Shown: positions 22,484-31,591 of the stretch, piece after piece
Numbering within the stretch: position 1 is the first letter of the stretch
Layout of the letters: the number at the start of each line of letters is the position of its first letter
NCBI RefSeq assembly: GCF_000308775.1
Contig: NZ_BAGJ01000181.1
Coordinates: forward strand, 1-51,491
From: Nocardia testacea NBRC 100365
GTDB lineage: Bacteria; Actinomycetota; Actinomycetes; Mycobacteriales; Mycobacteriaceae
Length of the DNA: 51,491 nucleotides
Direction of reading: 5' to 3'
Notes under the pieces: generated by a model
What the model was told of the DNA's origin: nothing
What the model saw: the letters and a program-made list of their open reading frames with translations, nothing else
The model's database searches: none
Translations under genes and position numbers: made by a program

Positions 22484-25288
22484 TCAATCGTCTGCCAGCA
22501 GAATCTGTGCCATATGCCGACCCCGCCGGGCAGTGAGCTGGGCAGCCTGGGTACGGCAGGAGAACCCGTCGGCGACCACGACGGCATCCGGTTCGGCGCC
22601 TTCCAGTGCCGGCAGCATTCCGTTCGCCGCCACCGCCGCCGATATCTCGTAATGCCCCTGCTGCATTCCGAAATTGCCCGCCAGACCACAGCAGCCGGCG
22701 ATCTCTGTCACATTCACGCCCATCTGGGCAAATATTCGGCGATCCGCGTCGAAGCCCAGCACCGAATAGTGGTGACAATGCGGCTGGACGACCATCGACC
22801 GGCCGGGGTACCACGGCGGACGCCAGTCCGGTTGCGCCGTGAGGAACTCGGCGAGGGTGCGAACCGCGGCCGCGACCGGCCGGGCACGCGGGTCCTCGGG
22901 CAACAGCTCCGGCAGATCGGCTCGCAGCGCGGCGGTACAGGAGGGTTCGAGGCCGATCACCGCCCCGCCGCTGCGCACATGTTCGTCGAGGGCGTCGAGC
23001 GTGGCACGCAGCCGAGCCCGGGCGCCGTCCAGCTGCCCGGTGCTGATCCAGGTCAGGCCGCAGCACACCGGCCGGTGCGGCACGATCACCCGGTAGCCGA
23101 GCGAATCGAGCAGGCGCACCGCCGCCACCGCGATATCGGGGTCGAAGGCATTGGTGAAGGTGTCCACCCACAGCATCACCGTAGGCGCGCCCGATTTCCC
23201 CACCTGCTGCTCGGCCATCTCGCGTCGCCAGATCCGCCGGAACGGCACCGGCGCCAGCTCCGGCACCTCCCGGCGTGGATCGATCCCGGCGGCCCGCAGC
23301 CCGAGCCGGCGCAACGGTCCGGCGCCGGCCAGCGCGTTGATCAGCCGCGGCATCCGAGTCGCGGCGGCCAGCCAGCGCGGGAGCATACCCAGCGTGTAGT
23401 GGTCGCGGGGGCGCGGCCGACGCCGGTAGCGGCGGTAGAGCGTCTCGGACTTGTAGGTCGCCATATCGACGCCCGCCGGGCAATCCGTCCCGCAGGCGCG
23501 GCAGGACAGGCACAGGTCCAGTGATTCGGCCACCGCGGGCGCGGCCCAGTCCAGTTCGCCCCGGACCACCTCCTGCAATACCCGGGCCCGGCCCCGGGTG
23601 GTGTCCTTCTCGTCGGCCGTGGCCAGGTAGGAGGGGCACATGAAACCACCCGTGCCGCGCGTATCGGCCCGGCATTTGCCCACCCCCACGCAGCGGTGCA
23701 CCGCGGTGGACAGATCCCCGGCATCATCGGCGAAGGCGAAGCCGCCCGCGCGCGGCAGCGACGGAAGACCCGCCAGCCGCAGATCGGCGTCGAGCGGGCG
23801 CGGCCGCACCAGCACGCCCGGATTGAGCAGGTCCGCGGGGTCGAACAGCGCCTTGTAACCGGCGAAGACGGCGCGGACCTCGGGTGAGTACATGATCTCC
23901 AGCAGCTCCGACCGGGCCCGGCCGTCGCCGTGCTCCCCACTCAGCGAACCGCCGTGGCCCACCACCAGATGCGCGGCGTCGGTCAGGAATGCGCGGAACC
24001 GTTCCGGCGCGTTGGCGATGGGCAGGTCCAGCCGCACATGGATACAGCCGTCGCCGATATGCCCGTAGAGCATCCCCTCGACCTTGTGCTCGCGGGTCAG
24101 CTCGTCGAAATCACGCAGGTAGGCCCCGAGTCGGGCCGGTGGAACCGCCGCGTCCTCCCAGCCCGGCCAGGCCGGCTCACCATCACGGGTGCGGCCGGCC
24201 AGACCGGCGCCGTCGGCCCGGATCCGCCACAGCGCGGCCGCGGCGCCGGAATCGTCGATGATCCGGCTGTCCAGCGCGTCCGCCGCCCCGCACAGCCGGC
24301 GGGCGGCGGCGTGGGTGGCGGCCGCGTTCTCCCCCGCCAGCTCCACGAACAACCAGCCGGTGCCACGCGGCAGATCGGGGACCCGCCGGCCGTGTGCGCG
24401 CACCATCTCGACCAGCCGGGCATCGATACCCTCGACCGCCACCGGCGCGACCGAGACCACCGCGGCGATATCGTCGGCGGCGGCGGCCAGATCGGGGTAG
24501 CCGAGCACGACCAGCAGGGTCGACGCCGGGATCGGCACCAATTCCACTTCGGCTTCCAGCAGCACACCGCAGGTCCCCTCGGTGCCGACGAACGAACCGG
24601 CCACCGAGCCGCCCCGTTCCGGCAGCAGGTATTCGAGCCCATAGCCCGAGGCCTGCCGGTCGAACCGGCCCAGGTCGGTGCGCAGCACGGCGAGGGCCTT
24701 CGCGGTGAACTCCGGCAGCCCGGGCACCTCGTCCAGCGAATCGGCCAGGCGGCGGGACGCTCCGGTACCGTCGATGATCCGCAATTCCCGGACCCGGTCG
24801 GAGGTGCGACCCCACGCGATGGCGTGCGGACCGCAGGCATTGTTGCCGATCATGCCGCCGAGGGTGCAGCGGTTCTGCGTGGACGGGTCCGGGCCGAAGC
24901 GCAGCCCATGCTCCCGCGCCCGGCGCTGCAGATCCGACAGCACCACCCCGGGCTGTACCCGGGCGGTCCGGCGGTCCGGATCTATCTCGGCGATTCCGGT
25001 CATATGCCTGCTGAAATCGAGAACGATGCCGGGACCGACGGCATTACCCGCGACGGAGGTGCCGCCCCCGCGCGCGGTCACGGCCCGGCCCTCGCTCCGC
25101 GCGACCTCCAGTACGGCCGCCACATCCGCCTCGGACCGGGGAAAGACCACCGCTTCGGGTAGCACCCGGTAGTTCGAGGCATCCGAGGAGTACTCCACGC
25201 GCCGGCGGTGGGAGATATCCACCGCGTCGATACCGATCCGCGCGCGCAGATGCCTTGCGAGAGTGTCCCGTGCGTCCTGGTCGGTCAC
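22484..25288 (-). CDS. GlcD-GlcF fusion: FAD-linked oxidase with C-terminal Fe-S/CCG domains (YdiJ-like)
   Basis: About 934 residues. The N-terminal half is a PCMH-type FAD-binding oxidase: VTARGGGTSVAGNAVG near 80-95 and the FGPDPSTQNRCTLGGMIGNN segment, then a FAD-oxidase C-terminal domain ending near LFDPADLLNPGVLV. Next comes an Fe-S segment with CVGVGKC and LCLSCRACGTDCPAGVD cysteines, then two CCG-type cysteine regions (RPVCCGLTW, IAGCCGLAGNFG). The architecture matches E. coli YdiJ, a D-2-hydroxyglutarate dehydrogenase, and other D-2-hydroxyacid dehydrogenases; the substrate here is not proven. The GTG at 25288 (VTDQDARDTL) starts the homologous part, since the upstream extension is non-homologous and proline/arginine-rich. 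It is divergent from dinB2. Confidence 0.9.
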   Translation of the reverse strand: MTDQDARDTLARHLRARIGIDAVDISHRRRVEYSSDASNYRVLPEAVVFPRSEADVAAVLEVARSEGRAVTARGGGTSVAGNAVGPGIVLDFSRHMTGIAEIDPDRRTARVQPGVVLSDLQRRAREHGLRFGPDPSTQNRCTLGGMIGNNACGPHAIAWGRTSDRVRELRIIDGTGASRRLADSLDEVPGLPEFTAKALAVLRTDLGRFDRQASGYGLEYLLPERGGSVAGSFVGTEGTCGVLLEAEVELVPIPASTLLVVLGYPDLAAAADDIAAVVSVAPVAVEGIDARLVEMVRAHGRRVPDLPRGTGWLFVELAGENAAATHAAARRLCGAADALDSRIIDDSGAAAALWRIRADGAGLAGRTRDGEPAWPGWEDAAVPPARLGAYLRDFDELTREHKVEGMLYGHIGDGCIHVRLDLPIANAPERFRAFLTDAAHLVVGHGGSLSGEHGDGRARSELLEIMYSPEVRAVFAGYKALFDPADLLNPGVLVRPRPLDADLRLAGLPSLPRAGGFAFADDAGDLSTAVHRCVGVGKCRADTRGTGGFMCPSYLATADEKDTTRGRARVLQEVVRGELDWAAPAVAESLDLCLSCRACGTDCPAGVDMATYKSETLYRRYRRRPRPRDHYTLGMLPRWLAAATRMPRLINALAGAGPLRRLGLRAAGIDPRREVPELAPVPFRRIWRREMAEQQVGKSGAPTVMLWVDTFTNAFDPDIAVAAVRLLDSLGYRVIVPHRPVCCGLTWISTGQLDGARARLRATLDALDEHVRSGGAVIGLEPSCTAALRADLPELLPEDPRARPVAAAVRTLAEFLTAQPDWRPPWYPGRSMVVQPHCHHYSVLGFDADRRIFAQMGVNVTEIAGCCGLAGNFGMQQGHYEISAAVAANGMLPALEGAEPDAVVVADGFSCRTQAAQLTARRGRHMAQILLADD

Positions 25289-25469
25289 ACGGTCCAGCCT
25301 AGGCCGGAGTGGCGGATCACTCGGCCGACTCGCGTCACCGGGCCGTAGGCCGCCCGGTACCCACGGAGCACGTTTCGAACACCACGCCGCCGGGGCACGG
25401 TCCGGGCCACGCGGCGCGCGCCGTTGCGATATCCCCCTTCTTGTCACCCGGTAGGAGTAAGACGGTCTC

Positions 25470-26582
25470 GTGGCCCGCTGGCTGTTACACGTCGACCTCG
25501 ACCAATTCCAGGCCGCGGTGGAATACCGGCGTCATCCCGAACTACGCGGGCAGCCGGTGATCGTGGGCGGAAACGGCGACCCGGACGAGCCCCGCAAGGT
25601 GGTGACCTGCGCCTCGTACCCGGCGCGCGCCTACGGGGTGCGGGCGGGTATGGCGTTGCGGTCGGCGGCACGGAAATGCCCGGATGCGGTCTTCCTGCCC
25701 TTGGACGTGCCCTGCTACGAGGAGGCGTCCGAGGAGGTCATGGCGCGGCTGCGGGCGTTCACCGATCAGGTGGAGGTGTGGGGGTGGGACGAGGCGTTCG
25801 TGGCACTCGATACCGAGGACCCCGAAGCATTCGCCCGGGCGATCCGGGCCGCGGTGGCAGAACTGGGTCTCACCTGCGCGATCGGCATCGGCGACAACAA
25901 GCTCACCGCGAAACTGGCCACCGGTTTCGCGAAATCGGTCGGGAAGCCCGGCGTCACCGCCGCCGACCATCCGGGAGCGCACGACGGCATGTTCCGGCTC
26001 ACCGCCGCGAACTGGTCCGAGGTGATGGCCCATCGTCCGACGAACGCGCTCTGGGGAATCGGCAACCGGATCGCGGCCCGGCTGGCCGAACTCGATATTC
26101 ATACCGTCGGGGAGCTGATGACCGCCGATCGGTCGCGGCTCGCCGCGGAGTTCGGTCCGGCGAACGGCCCCGCGCTGTGGGTGATGAGTCGCGGCGCCGG
26201 TGATACCGAGGTGGTGACGAAACCGCCACCGGCGGTGGGGCGCAGCAGATCGCAGACCTTCGCGCGGGATCTCACCGATCCGGCCGAGATCGGCGCGCAG
26301 GTGGCCCGGCTGGCGGTGGAGGTCGCGGCGGAGATCATCGAGGCGGGGCGGATCGCCACCCGGGTCTCGGTCACCGTGCGCACCAGCACCTTCTATACCC
26401 GCAGCAAACAGTCCAAATTGCCGGAGCCGACCACCGATATCCCCGTGATCGTCGAAGCCGCGCTGCGGGTGCTGGATCGGTTTCCGCTGGATCGTCCGAT
26501 CCGATTGCTCGGGGTCCGTCTCGAACTCGCCCCGGTCGCGCCGGCACCCGGGAACGGTGGCGGCCCACCGTCCGCCGCTTGA
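25470..26582 (+). CDS. dinB: Y-family DNA polymerase IV, DinB2 type
   Basis: This 370-residue Y-family polymerase closely resembles mycobacterial DinB2 (DinP, Rv3056), as seen in LLHVDLDQF, PVIVGGNGDPDEPRKVVTCASY and VEVWGWDEAF. The catalytic acidic residues are present: D9 and D11 in the first motif, and D107 and E108 in the WGWDEA motif. The C-terminal little-finger domain ends with VRLLGVRLELA and a short tail; no obvious QxxLF-type clamp-binding motif is seen, in agreement with DinB2 proteins that act independently of the clamp. The GTG start at 25470 follows TAGGAGT. I see no LexA/SOS box upstream. Confidence 0.92.
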   Translation: MARWLLHVDLDQFQAAVEYRRHPELRGQPVIVGGNGDPDEPRKVVTCASYPARAYGVRAGMALRSAARKCPDAVFLPLDVPCYEEASEEVMARLRAFTDQVEVWGWDEAFVALDTEDPEAFARAIRAAVAELGLTCAIGIGDNKLTAKLATGFAKSVGKPGVTAADHPGAHDGMFRLTAANWSEVMAHRPTNALWGIGNRIAARLAELDIHTVGELMTADRSRLAAEFGPANGPALWVMSRGAGDTEVVTKPPPAVGRSRSQTFARDLTDPAEIGAQVARLAVEVAAEIIEAGRIATRVSVTVRTSTFYTRSKQSKLPEPTTDIPVIVEAALRVLDRFPLDRPIRLLGVRLELAPVAPAPGNGGGPPSAA

Positions 26583-26583
26583 C

Positions 26584-26599
26584 CTGAACAATGGTTCAG
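26584..26599. promoter_or_regulatory. Inverted repeat upstream of the ABC exporter
   Basis: CTGAAC (26584-26589) and GTTCAG (26594-26599) form a 6-bp inverted repeat around AATG, 59 bases before the exporter start. This type of short dyad is typical of TetR- or MarR-type operators that control exporters. No such regulator is encoded nearby. Confidence 0.35.
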
Positions 26600-26657
26600 C
26601 TTCTAGTGTCGGTGTACCGGAGTTCAATCGTGCTCCGGAGCGGAAGGACATTGTCAG

Positions 26658-28538
26658 ATGAGCATGGAATCGGTGGCCTGGGACCAGATGTACCGGCGCA
26701 TGCACGCCCCCGAGGAGACACGGTCGTTCAGTCTCGCGACGGCACGGCGCATTCTGCGCTTCGCCCGGCCGCATCGACGGCGGCTGATCGCCTTTCTCGT
26801 GCTCAGCGTGGCCGCGGCGGTGCTGGTGGTCGCCACGCCGCTGCTCGCGGGCCGGGTGGTCGACGATATCTTCGCCGGGTCGCCCCCGCGGACGGTGATA
26901 CTGCTGGCGCTGGCCATCGCCACGCTGGCCGTTCTCGACGCCGGCCTGGGCCTGGCCATCCGCTGGCTGTCGGCGCGGATCGGCGAGGGCCTGATCCTCG
27001 ACCTGCGGACCGCGGTCTTCGATCACGTTCAGCGGATGCCGATCGCCTTCTTCACCCGGACCCGGACCGGCGCGCTGGTGAGCCGGTTGAACAATGATGT
27101 GATCGGGGCGCAGCGCGCCTTCAGCGACACCCTGTCGGGGGTGGTCGCCAATATCGTCACCGTGGCGCTCACCCTGGTGGTGATGCTCCAATTGTCCTGG
27201 CAGATAACCCTGCTCGCGCTGCTCCTGCTGCCGGTATTCGTGATCCCGGCCCGGCGGATGGGCGACCGGCTGGCCGATATCCAGCGGGAGGCAGCGGGAT
27301 TGAACGCGGCGATGAGCACGCAGATGACCGAGCGTTTCTCCGCGCCGGGCGCGACCCTGGTGAAACTCTTCGGGCGGCCTGCCCAGGAATCGGCCGAGTT
27401 CGCGCTGCGGGCCCGGCGGGTCCGGGATATCGGCGTGCGCACCGCCATGCTGCAGACCGTTTTCGTCACGGCCTTGACACTGGTTTCGGCGCTGGCCGTC
27501 GCGCTGGTATACGGCCTCGGCGGCTGGTACGCGCTGCGCGGGCAGTTGGACGCCGGTGCCGTGGTGGCCCTGTCGCTCCTGCTGACCAGGCTGTACTCTC
27601 CGCTCACCGCGCTGGCCAGTGCCCGGATGGAGATCATGTCCGCGCTGGTCAGTTTCGAGCGGGTCTTCGAGGTCCTGGACCTGAAGCCGCTGATCGAGGA
27701 CGCTCCCGGCGCCCGGCCGGTGCCCGCGGGTCCCGTCGCGGTGGAACTCGACGATGTGCGGTTCGGATACCCGGCGGCGGACAAGGTCTCGCTGGCCTCG
27801 CTGGAAGAGGTGGCGACACTGGACACCCGCGGCGGTGAGGAAGTGCTGCACGGGGTGTCACTGCGCGCCGAGCCCGGTCAGCTGATCGCCCTGGTCGGCT
27901 CCTCCGGCGCCGGTAAATCGACCATCGCGCAGCTGGTCTCGCGGCTCTACGACGTGGATTCGGGCGCGGTCCGGCTGGGCGGCACCGATATTCGCGAACT
28001 CACCACGCAGTCGATCCAGGAAACCGTCGGCCTGGTCACCCAGGACGGCCATCTTTTCCACGACACCATCCGGGCCAATCTGCTGCTGGCCGCCCCGGAG
28101 GCCGGGGAGGAACAGCTGTGGGACGCGCTGGCGCGGGCGCGCCTGAGCGAGCTGATCGCGAGCCTGCCCGACGGACTGGACACGGTGGTCGGGGAACGGG
28201 GCTATCGCCTCTCCGGCGGCGAACGCCAGCGCCTCACCATTGCCCGGCTGCTGCTCAAACAGCCGCGGGTGGTGGTATTGGACGAGGCGACCGCTTCGCT
28301 CGACTCGACCTCCGAGGCCGCGGTGCAGGCGGCACTGACCGAAGCGCTTCAGGGTCGTACCGCCCTGGTGATCGCCCACCGGCTCTCGACCGTGCGGGCG
28401 GCCGATCAGATCCTGGTGGTCGAATCCGGACGCATCGTGGAGCGTGGCTCCCATACCGAACTGCTCGCCGCGGACGGGCGCTACGCCGAGCTGTACCGGA
28501 CCCAATTCGCCCAGGCACCGGCGCCGGTGGCGGCGTAG
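26658..28538 (+). CDS. ABC exporter, fused permease and ATPase
   Basis: This 626-residue half-transporter has an N-terminal type-I exporter membrane domain (about residues 40-330, six helices) and a nucleotide-binding domain (about 355-620). Walker A is GSSGAGKST near 413-421, the Q-loop lies in TQDG, the signature is LSGGE near 517, Walker B is VVVLDEATASLD, and the switch histidine is in IAHRLSTVR. It would work as a homodimer, since no partner gene is adjacent. Substrates of this family include drugs, lipids and peptides. The ATG at 26658 follows GGAAGGAC. A short inverted repeat upstream suggests dedicated regulation. Confidence 0.9.
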   Translation: MSMESVAWDQMYRRMHAPEETRSFSLATARRILRFARPHRRRLIAFLVLSVAAAVLVVATPLLAGRVVDDIFAGSPPRTVILLALAIATLAVLDAGLGLAIRWLSARIGEGLILDLRTAVFDHVQRMPIAFFTRTRTGALVSRLNNDVIGAQRAFSDTLSGVVANIVTVALTLVVMLQLSWQITLLALLLLPVFVIPARRMGDRLADIQREAAGLNAAMSTQMTERFSAPGATLVKLFGRPAQESAEFALRARRVRDIGVRTAMLQTVFVTALTLVSALAVALVYGLGGWYALRGQLDAGAVVALSLLLTRLYSPLTALASARMEIMSALVSFERVFEVLDLKPLIEDAPGARPVPAGPVAVELDDVRFGYPAADKVSLASLEEVATLDTRGGEEVLHGVSLRAEPGQLIALVGSSGAGKSTIAQLVSRLYDVDSGAVRLGGTDIRELTTQSIQETVGLVTQDGHLFHDTIRANLLLAAPEAGEEQLWDALARARLSELIASLPDGLDTVVGERGYRLSGGERQRLTIARLLLKQPRVVVLDEATASLDSTSEAAVQAALTEALQGRTALVIAHRLSTVRAADQILVVESGRIVERGSHTELLAADGRYAELYRTQFAQAPAPVAA

Positions 28539-28557
28539 TGGACCGGGACGGTCATCG

Positions 28558-30162
28558 TCACCCGACGGTGACCGTCCGGCTGTGCCGGCCCGTGGCACCG
28601 TCCGGGACCGGGTCGGCGCGCTCCTCGGTCTGCACCCGGCCCGCCCCGTCCGTGGCTCGTACGCGCAGGGTGTGTGAACCAGGTGCCGCGTCCCAGCGCC
28701 AGGTCCACTGCCGCCAGGTGTCCAATGAATACTCCGGCGCCAAGTCGGCCGGCTGCCAGGGACCGTCGTCGACCTGCACCTCCACCGCAGTGATCCCGCG
28801 ATGCTGAGCCCAGGCGACCCCGGCCACCACCACCGGCCCCGGACCGATACGGCCGAAGGCCGGCGGAACATCGATGCGGGAGGCGGTTTTGATCGGGCCG
28901 AATGCCGACCAGCCCCGCCGGGTCCAGTAGGCCTGGGCGCGATCGAATCGGGTGACCTCCAGGTCGACCACCCATTTCGTCGCGCTGACGTATCCGTAGA
29001 GACCGGGTACCACCTGCCTGGCCGGGTAACCGTGCTCGACCGGCAGCGGTTCGCCGTTCATACCCACCGCGAGCAGGGCGTCGCGACCGTCGGTGAGGGC
29101 CGCGACCGGCGTGCCGGCGGTGAAACCGTCGGCGCTGGTGGACAGCACCATATCCGCGTCCGGCCGGACCCCGGCCTCGGCGAGCAGGTCGGCGAGGGGG
29201 TATCCGATCCAGCTCGCGTTGCCTACCAGGTCACCACCGACCTCGTTGGACACACAGGTCAGGGTGATCATCTTCTCCACGGCGGGCCGCCGGAGCAGAT
29301 CGTCCATGGTGAGCCGGATTTCGCGCTCCACCATGCCGTGGATCCGCAGCTGCCAGTCGGCACTGGTCAACGCGGGTAACCGCAGGGCGGTATCGATCCG
29401 GTAGAAGGTGTCGTTGGGGGTGCGGAACGGGGAAAGCCCCGGGACGGGCGGGTCGACCCCTGGAGGGACGGGCGCGGCCGCCACCTGTGGACGCGGGACC
29501 ACGAACCGCCGCAGGTCCGCGGTCACCGCGCGCGCACGTTCGCCGGCCCACCGCCCGGCCGCGGCGGATCCGGCTGCCAGGACAAAGGCCCCGGCGGCCA
29601 ACCCCAGGAACCGCCGCCGCGAGGCATCGGTTCCGTTCGAGCCCGCGGCGTCTCCCGCGGATGCGCCCCCCGACGCCGGCCGGCGCGGTGCCCGGGCGAT
29701 CAGGATCCGCAGGGTGCAGATTCCGGCCACGGCACCGAGCAGGATCGGCACGGCGAACGCCGCGGTGGCGTTCGGCCGCCGCAGCGCGGCGAGACAGACG
29801 GCCACCGCGAGCCCGGCCAGCAGTACGCTGCCGTAGGGCCGGCGTCGTTCCAGCAATCCCGCCGCCACCGCCGACACCACCATCGCCGCACCCATGCTCA
29901 GGAACAGGACGAGCTTGTCCCGGGTACCGAACTGTTCGATCGCGAACTCGCGCAGCGCCTGGGGCGTGTGATCGACCACGGTCGCCCCGGTGGCCAGGAA
30001 GGGCGAAGCATCCGGGGCGATGAGGGCCGCGACGAGTTCACCGACCCCGAGCACGACCGCGGCGGCCAGCAGACCGCTCAGCCCCGCCGCGCAGCGGTCG
30101 ATGGTGCGCCGATCCTGCTGATCCGGCCCGGGAGGACCGGGCGAACTCGTCGTGTCCTGCAT
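28558..30162 (-). CDS. Membrane-anchored molybdopterin oxidoreductase (sulfite oxidase-like) with an internal Tat motif
   Basis: This 534-residue protein has four hydrophobic helices (about 27-50, 84-104, 110-127, 133-155), then a twin-arginine-like motif SRRRFLGLA at 181-189 that leads into a fifth helix (186-204). The rest is a sulfite-oxidase-type molybdopterin domain: MITLTCVSNEVGGDL with the Mo-ligating Cys303, LPVEHGYPARQVVPGLYG, and a C-terminal Ig-like dimerisation domain (about 440-534). The catalytic domain would lie outside the membrane. A Tat signal in an internal helix after Sec-inserted helices recalls the dual Sec/Tat Rieske protein QcrA. The ATG at 30162 has GAGGAC upstream. 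The substrate is unknown. Confidence 0.88.
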   Translation of the reverse strand: MQDTTSSPGPPGPDQQDRRTIDRCAAGLSGLLAAAVVLGVGELVAALIAPDASPFLATGATVVDHTPQALREFAIEQFGTRDKLVLFLSMGAAMVVSAVAAGLLERRRPYGSVLLAGLAVAVCLAALRRPNATAAFAVPILLGAVAGICTLRILIARAPRRPASGGASAGDAAGSNGTDASRRRFLGLAAGAFVLAAGSAAAGRWAGERARAVTADLRRFVVPRPQVAAAPVPPGVDPPVPGLSPFRTPNDTFYRIDTALRLPALTSADWQLRIHGMVEREIRLTMDDLLRRPAVEKMITLTCVSNEVGGDLVGNASWIGYPLADLLAEAGVRPDADMVLSTSADGFTAGTPVAALTDGRDALLAVGMNGEPLPVEHGYPARQVVPGLYGYVSATKWVVDLEVTRFDRAQAYWTRRGWSAFGPIKTASRIDVPPAFGRIGPGPVVVAGVAWAQHRGITAVEVQVDDGPWQPADLAPEYSLDTWRQWTWRWDAAPGSHTLRVRATDGAGRVQTEERADPVPDGATGRHSRTVTVG

Positions 30163-30207
30163 CAGCGTCCTCGTTCATCCACCGGCGCGGGGCCCTCTGC
30201 GGATGGT

Positions 30208-30330
30208 TTGACTTCCTCCCGGCCGTGAACGGCCGGGATTCCTGCCATGCCGCTACGCGGCATCTCGGTGGGTTCCTGTTTCATTGGGGCTTGCCTTCCG
30301 CTAGGCGGCTGGACTTACGGCCCCTCCGCA
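30208..30330 (-). ncRNA. Candidate omega-RNA (reRNA) at the tnpB 3' end
   Basis: TnpB proteins of this group use a guide RNA made from the 3' part of tnpB and the right end of the element. Here the minus-strand segment overlaps the last codons of tnpB, contains GAGATGCCGCGTAGCGGCAT (a hairpin, GATGCCGC/GCGGCAT) and the terminal CCCGGCCG hairpin, and ends at GTCAA. By analogy the guide would be the adjoining flank, starting ACCATCCGCAGAGGGC (30207 downwards). The boundaries are inferred from known elements, not from RNA data. Confidence 0.45.
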
Positions 30331-31452
30331 GGCGTTTGAATTCTCCGCAAGCCCTGCGGCGAGTATATTCTTCGCGGCGTTCAAATCCCGGTCGTGGACG
30401 GCACCGCATCGGCAGATCCATTCCCGGACGTGCAACGGTTTCGGTCCGTCGATAGCTCCGCACACCGAACACAACTGCGAGGACGGGAACCAGCGATCCA
30501 CCTTGCCGAAGGTCCGCCCATACCTGTGGGCTTTCTCCTCCAGCATGCGGGTGAACATCGACCACCCGGCATCGTGGACCGACTTCGCCAACCGGGTCCG
30601 GGCCAGACCCTTCACACACAAGTCCTCGACATACACCGCTTGGTTGTCGCGGATGATCGTCGTGGAATGCTTGTGTGCCCAGTGTCGGCGCGTATCGGCC
30701 ACCCGCGCATACGAGCGAGCCACCCTGATACGGGCCCCGGCCCGGTTCTTGCTGCCCTCCTCCTTGCGAGAGAGGGCCTGTTGCGCCTTCTTCAACCGGC
30801 GTTCGGCCTGCCGCAGAAAACGCGGCGAGACGATCGTTTTCCCGTCCGAGCAGACCGCGAACGTGGCCGGCCCCAAGTCGATACCGACCTCGGCCTCCAA
30901 CTCGGGCAGAGGCCGATCGTCGGCCACCACCACGAACGACACGAAATAGCGTCCGCCCGCATCCTTGATGACGGTCACCGACGACGGATCGGACGGCAAC
31001 TCCCGCGACCACGAGACTTTCAGCTCCCCGACCTTCGCCACATACACCCGACCGTTCGGACGCAACGAGAACCCGTTGCGGGTGAAACGGATCGCCTGCC
31101 GGTTGTCCTTGCGGGACCGGAACCGCGGCTTGCCCAGTTTGGCACCCTTGCGTTTCCCGGACAGCGAATCCCACCAATTCCGGTAGGCGGCGCGTGCGTC
31201 CTGGCAGGCCTGGACCAAAACCACGCTCGACACCTCCGCCAGCCAGGTTCGCTCCGGCGTGCGTTTGGCTTCCGTGACGACGAGACGTTGAACGTCGGTG
31301 TCGGAGAGCTTCACCCCAGTCGCATGCGCTTGCTCGCGGGCGCGGAGATTGTCGTTGTACACCACCCGGGCACACCCGAACGCCCGCGCCAACGAGATCC
31401 GCTGACCCGGCGTCGGATAGACCCGGAAGTTGTACCGGAGCTGCACGACCAC
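30301..31452 (-). CDS. tnpB: TnpB RNA-guided nuclease
   Basis: This 383-residue protein has all TnpB marks: the N-terminal helix-turn-helix region RYNFRVYPTPGQRISLARAF, RuvC-I aspartate D192 in VGIDLGPATFAVCSDGK, RuvC-II glutamate E276 in VYVEDLCVKGL, a four-cysteine zinc finger (C328, C331, C347, C349), and RuvC-III D354 in HDRDLNAAKNI. The catalytic triad and zinc finger are intact, so the nuclease is probably active. TnpB cuts DNA guided by an RNA from the element's right end, next to a short target-adjacent motif. The start is a GTG at 31452; a second GTG two codons later is possible. Neither has a strong ribosome binding site. Confidence 0.93.
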   Translation of the reverse strand: MVVQLRYNFRVYPTPGQRISLARAFGCARVVYNDNLRAREQAHATGVKLSDTDVQRLVVTEAKRTPERTWLAEVSSVVLVQACQDARAAYRNWWDSLSGKRKGAKLGKPRFRSRKDNRQAIRFTRNGFSLRPNGRVYVAKVGELKVSWSRELPSDPSSVTVIKDAGGRYFVSFVVVADDRPLPELEAEVGIDLGPATFAVCSDGKTIVSPRFLRQAERRLKKAQQALSRKEEGSKNRAGARIRVARSYARVADTRRHWAHKHSTTIIRDNQAVYVEDLCVKGLARTRLAKSVHDAGWSMFTRMLEEKAHRYGRTFGKVDRWFPSSQLCSVCGAIDGPKPLHVREWICRCGAVHDRDLNAAKNILAAGLAENSNACGGAVSPAA

Positions 31453-31591
31453 AACCTAACACCGGGTGCCGACATAAACCCGCGTGAACACCACAGCACG
31501 AAATGATGCGCTGACCCGGCCCTGAAGGACCGGGCTTGCGCGCTACGTTTCCTGGTCACTCCTGGCTGCGGCAGGGAAGACGCCGGTGTAG

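Larger units (their letters stand above)
30208..31545 (-). mobile_element. IS200/IS605-group (IS1341-type) element carrying only tnpB
   Basis: The element has a single gene, tnpB, and no tnpA. The right end (low coordinates) contains a hairpin CCCGGCCG (30218-30225) / CGGCCGGG (30230-30237); on the minus strand it is followed by AGGAAGTCAA, the typical right-end layout of this group. The left end has an imperfect hairpin, CCCGGCCCT (31515-31523) / AGGACCGGG (31526-31534). The outer boundaries are approximate: about 30208 on the right end, about 31545 on the left end. It cannot move alone without a Y1 transposase from elsewhere. Confidence 0.75.

Noticed and set aside
25289..25469. LexA/SOS box upstream of dinB2
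   Set aside because: TTTCGAACACCACG has only one half of the TCGAAC-N4-GTTCGA mycobacterial consensus.
25542..27851. Open frame of 769 codons on the minus strand
   Set aside because: It runs antisense to dinB2 and the ABC exporter, has no domain, is rich in His, Arg and Gln, and is a by-product of the high GC content.
30208..31545. Complete autonomous IS605 element
   Set aside because: No tnpA (Y1 transposase) gene lies on either side of tnpB.
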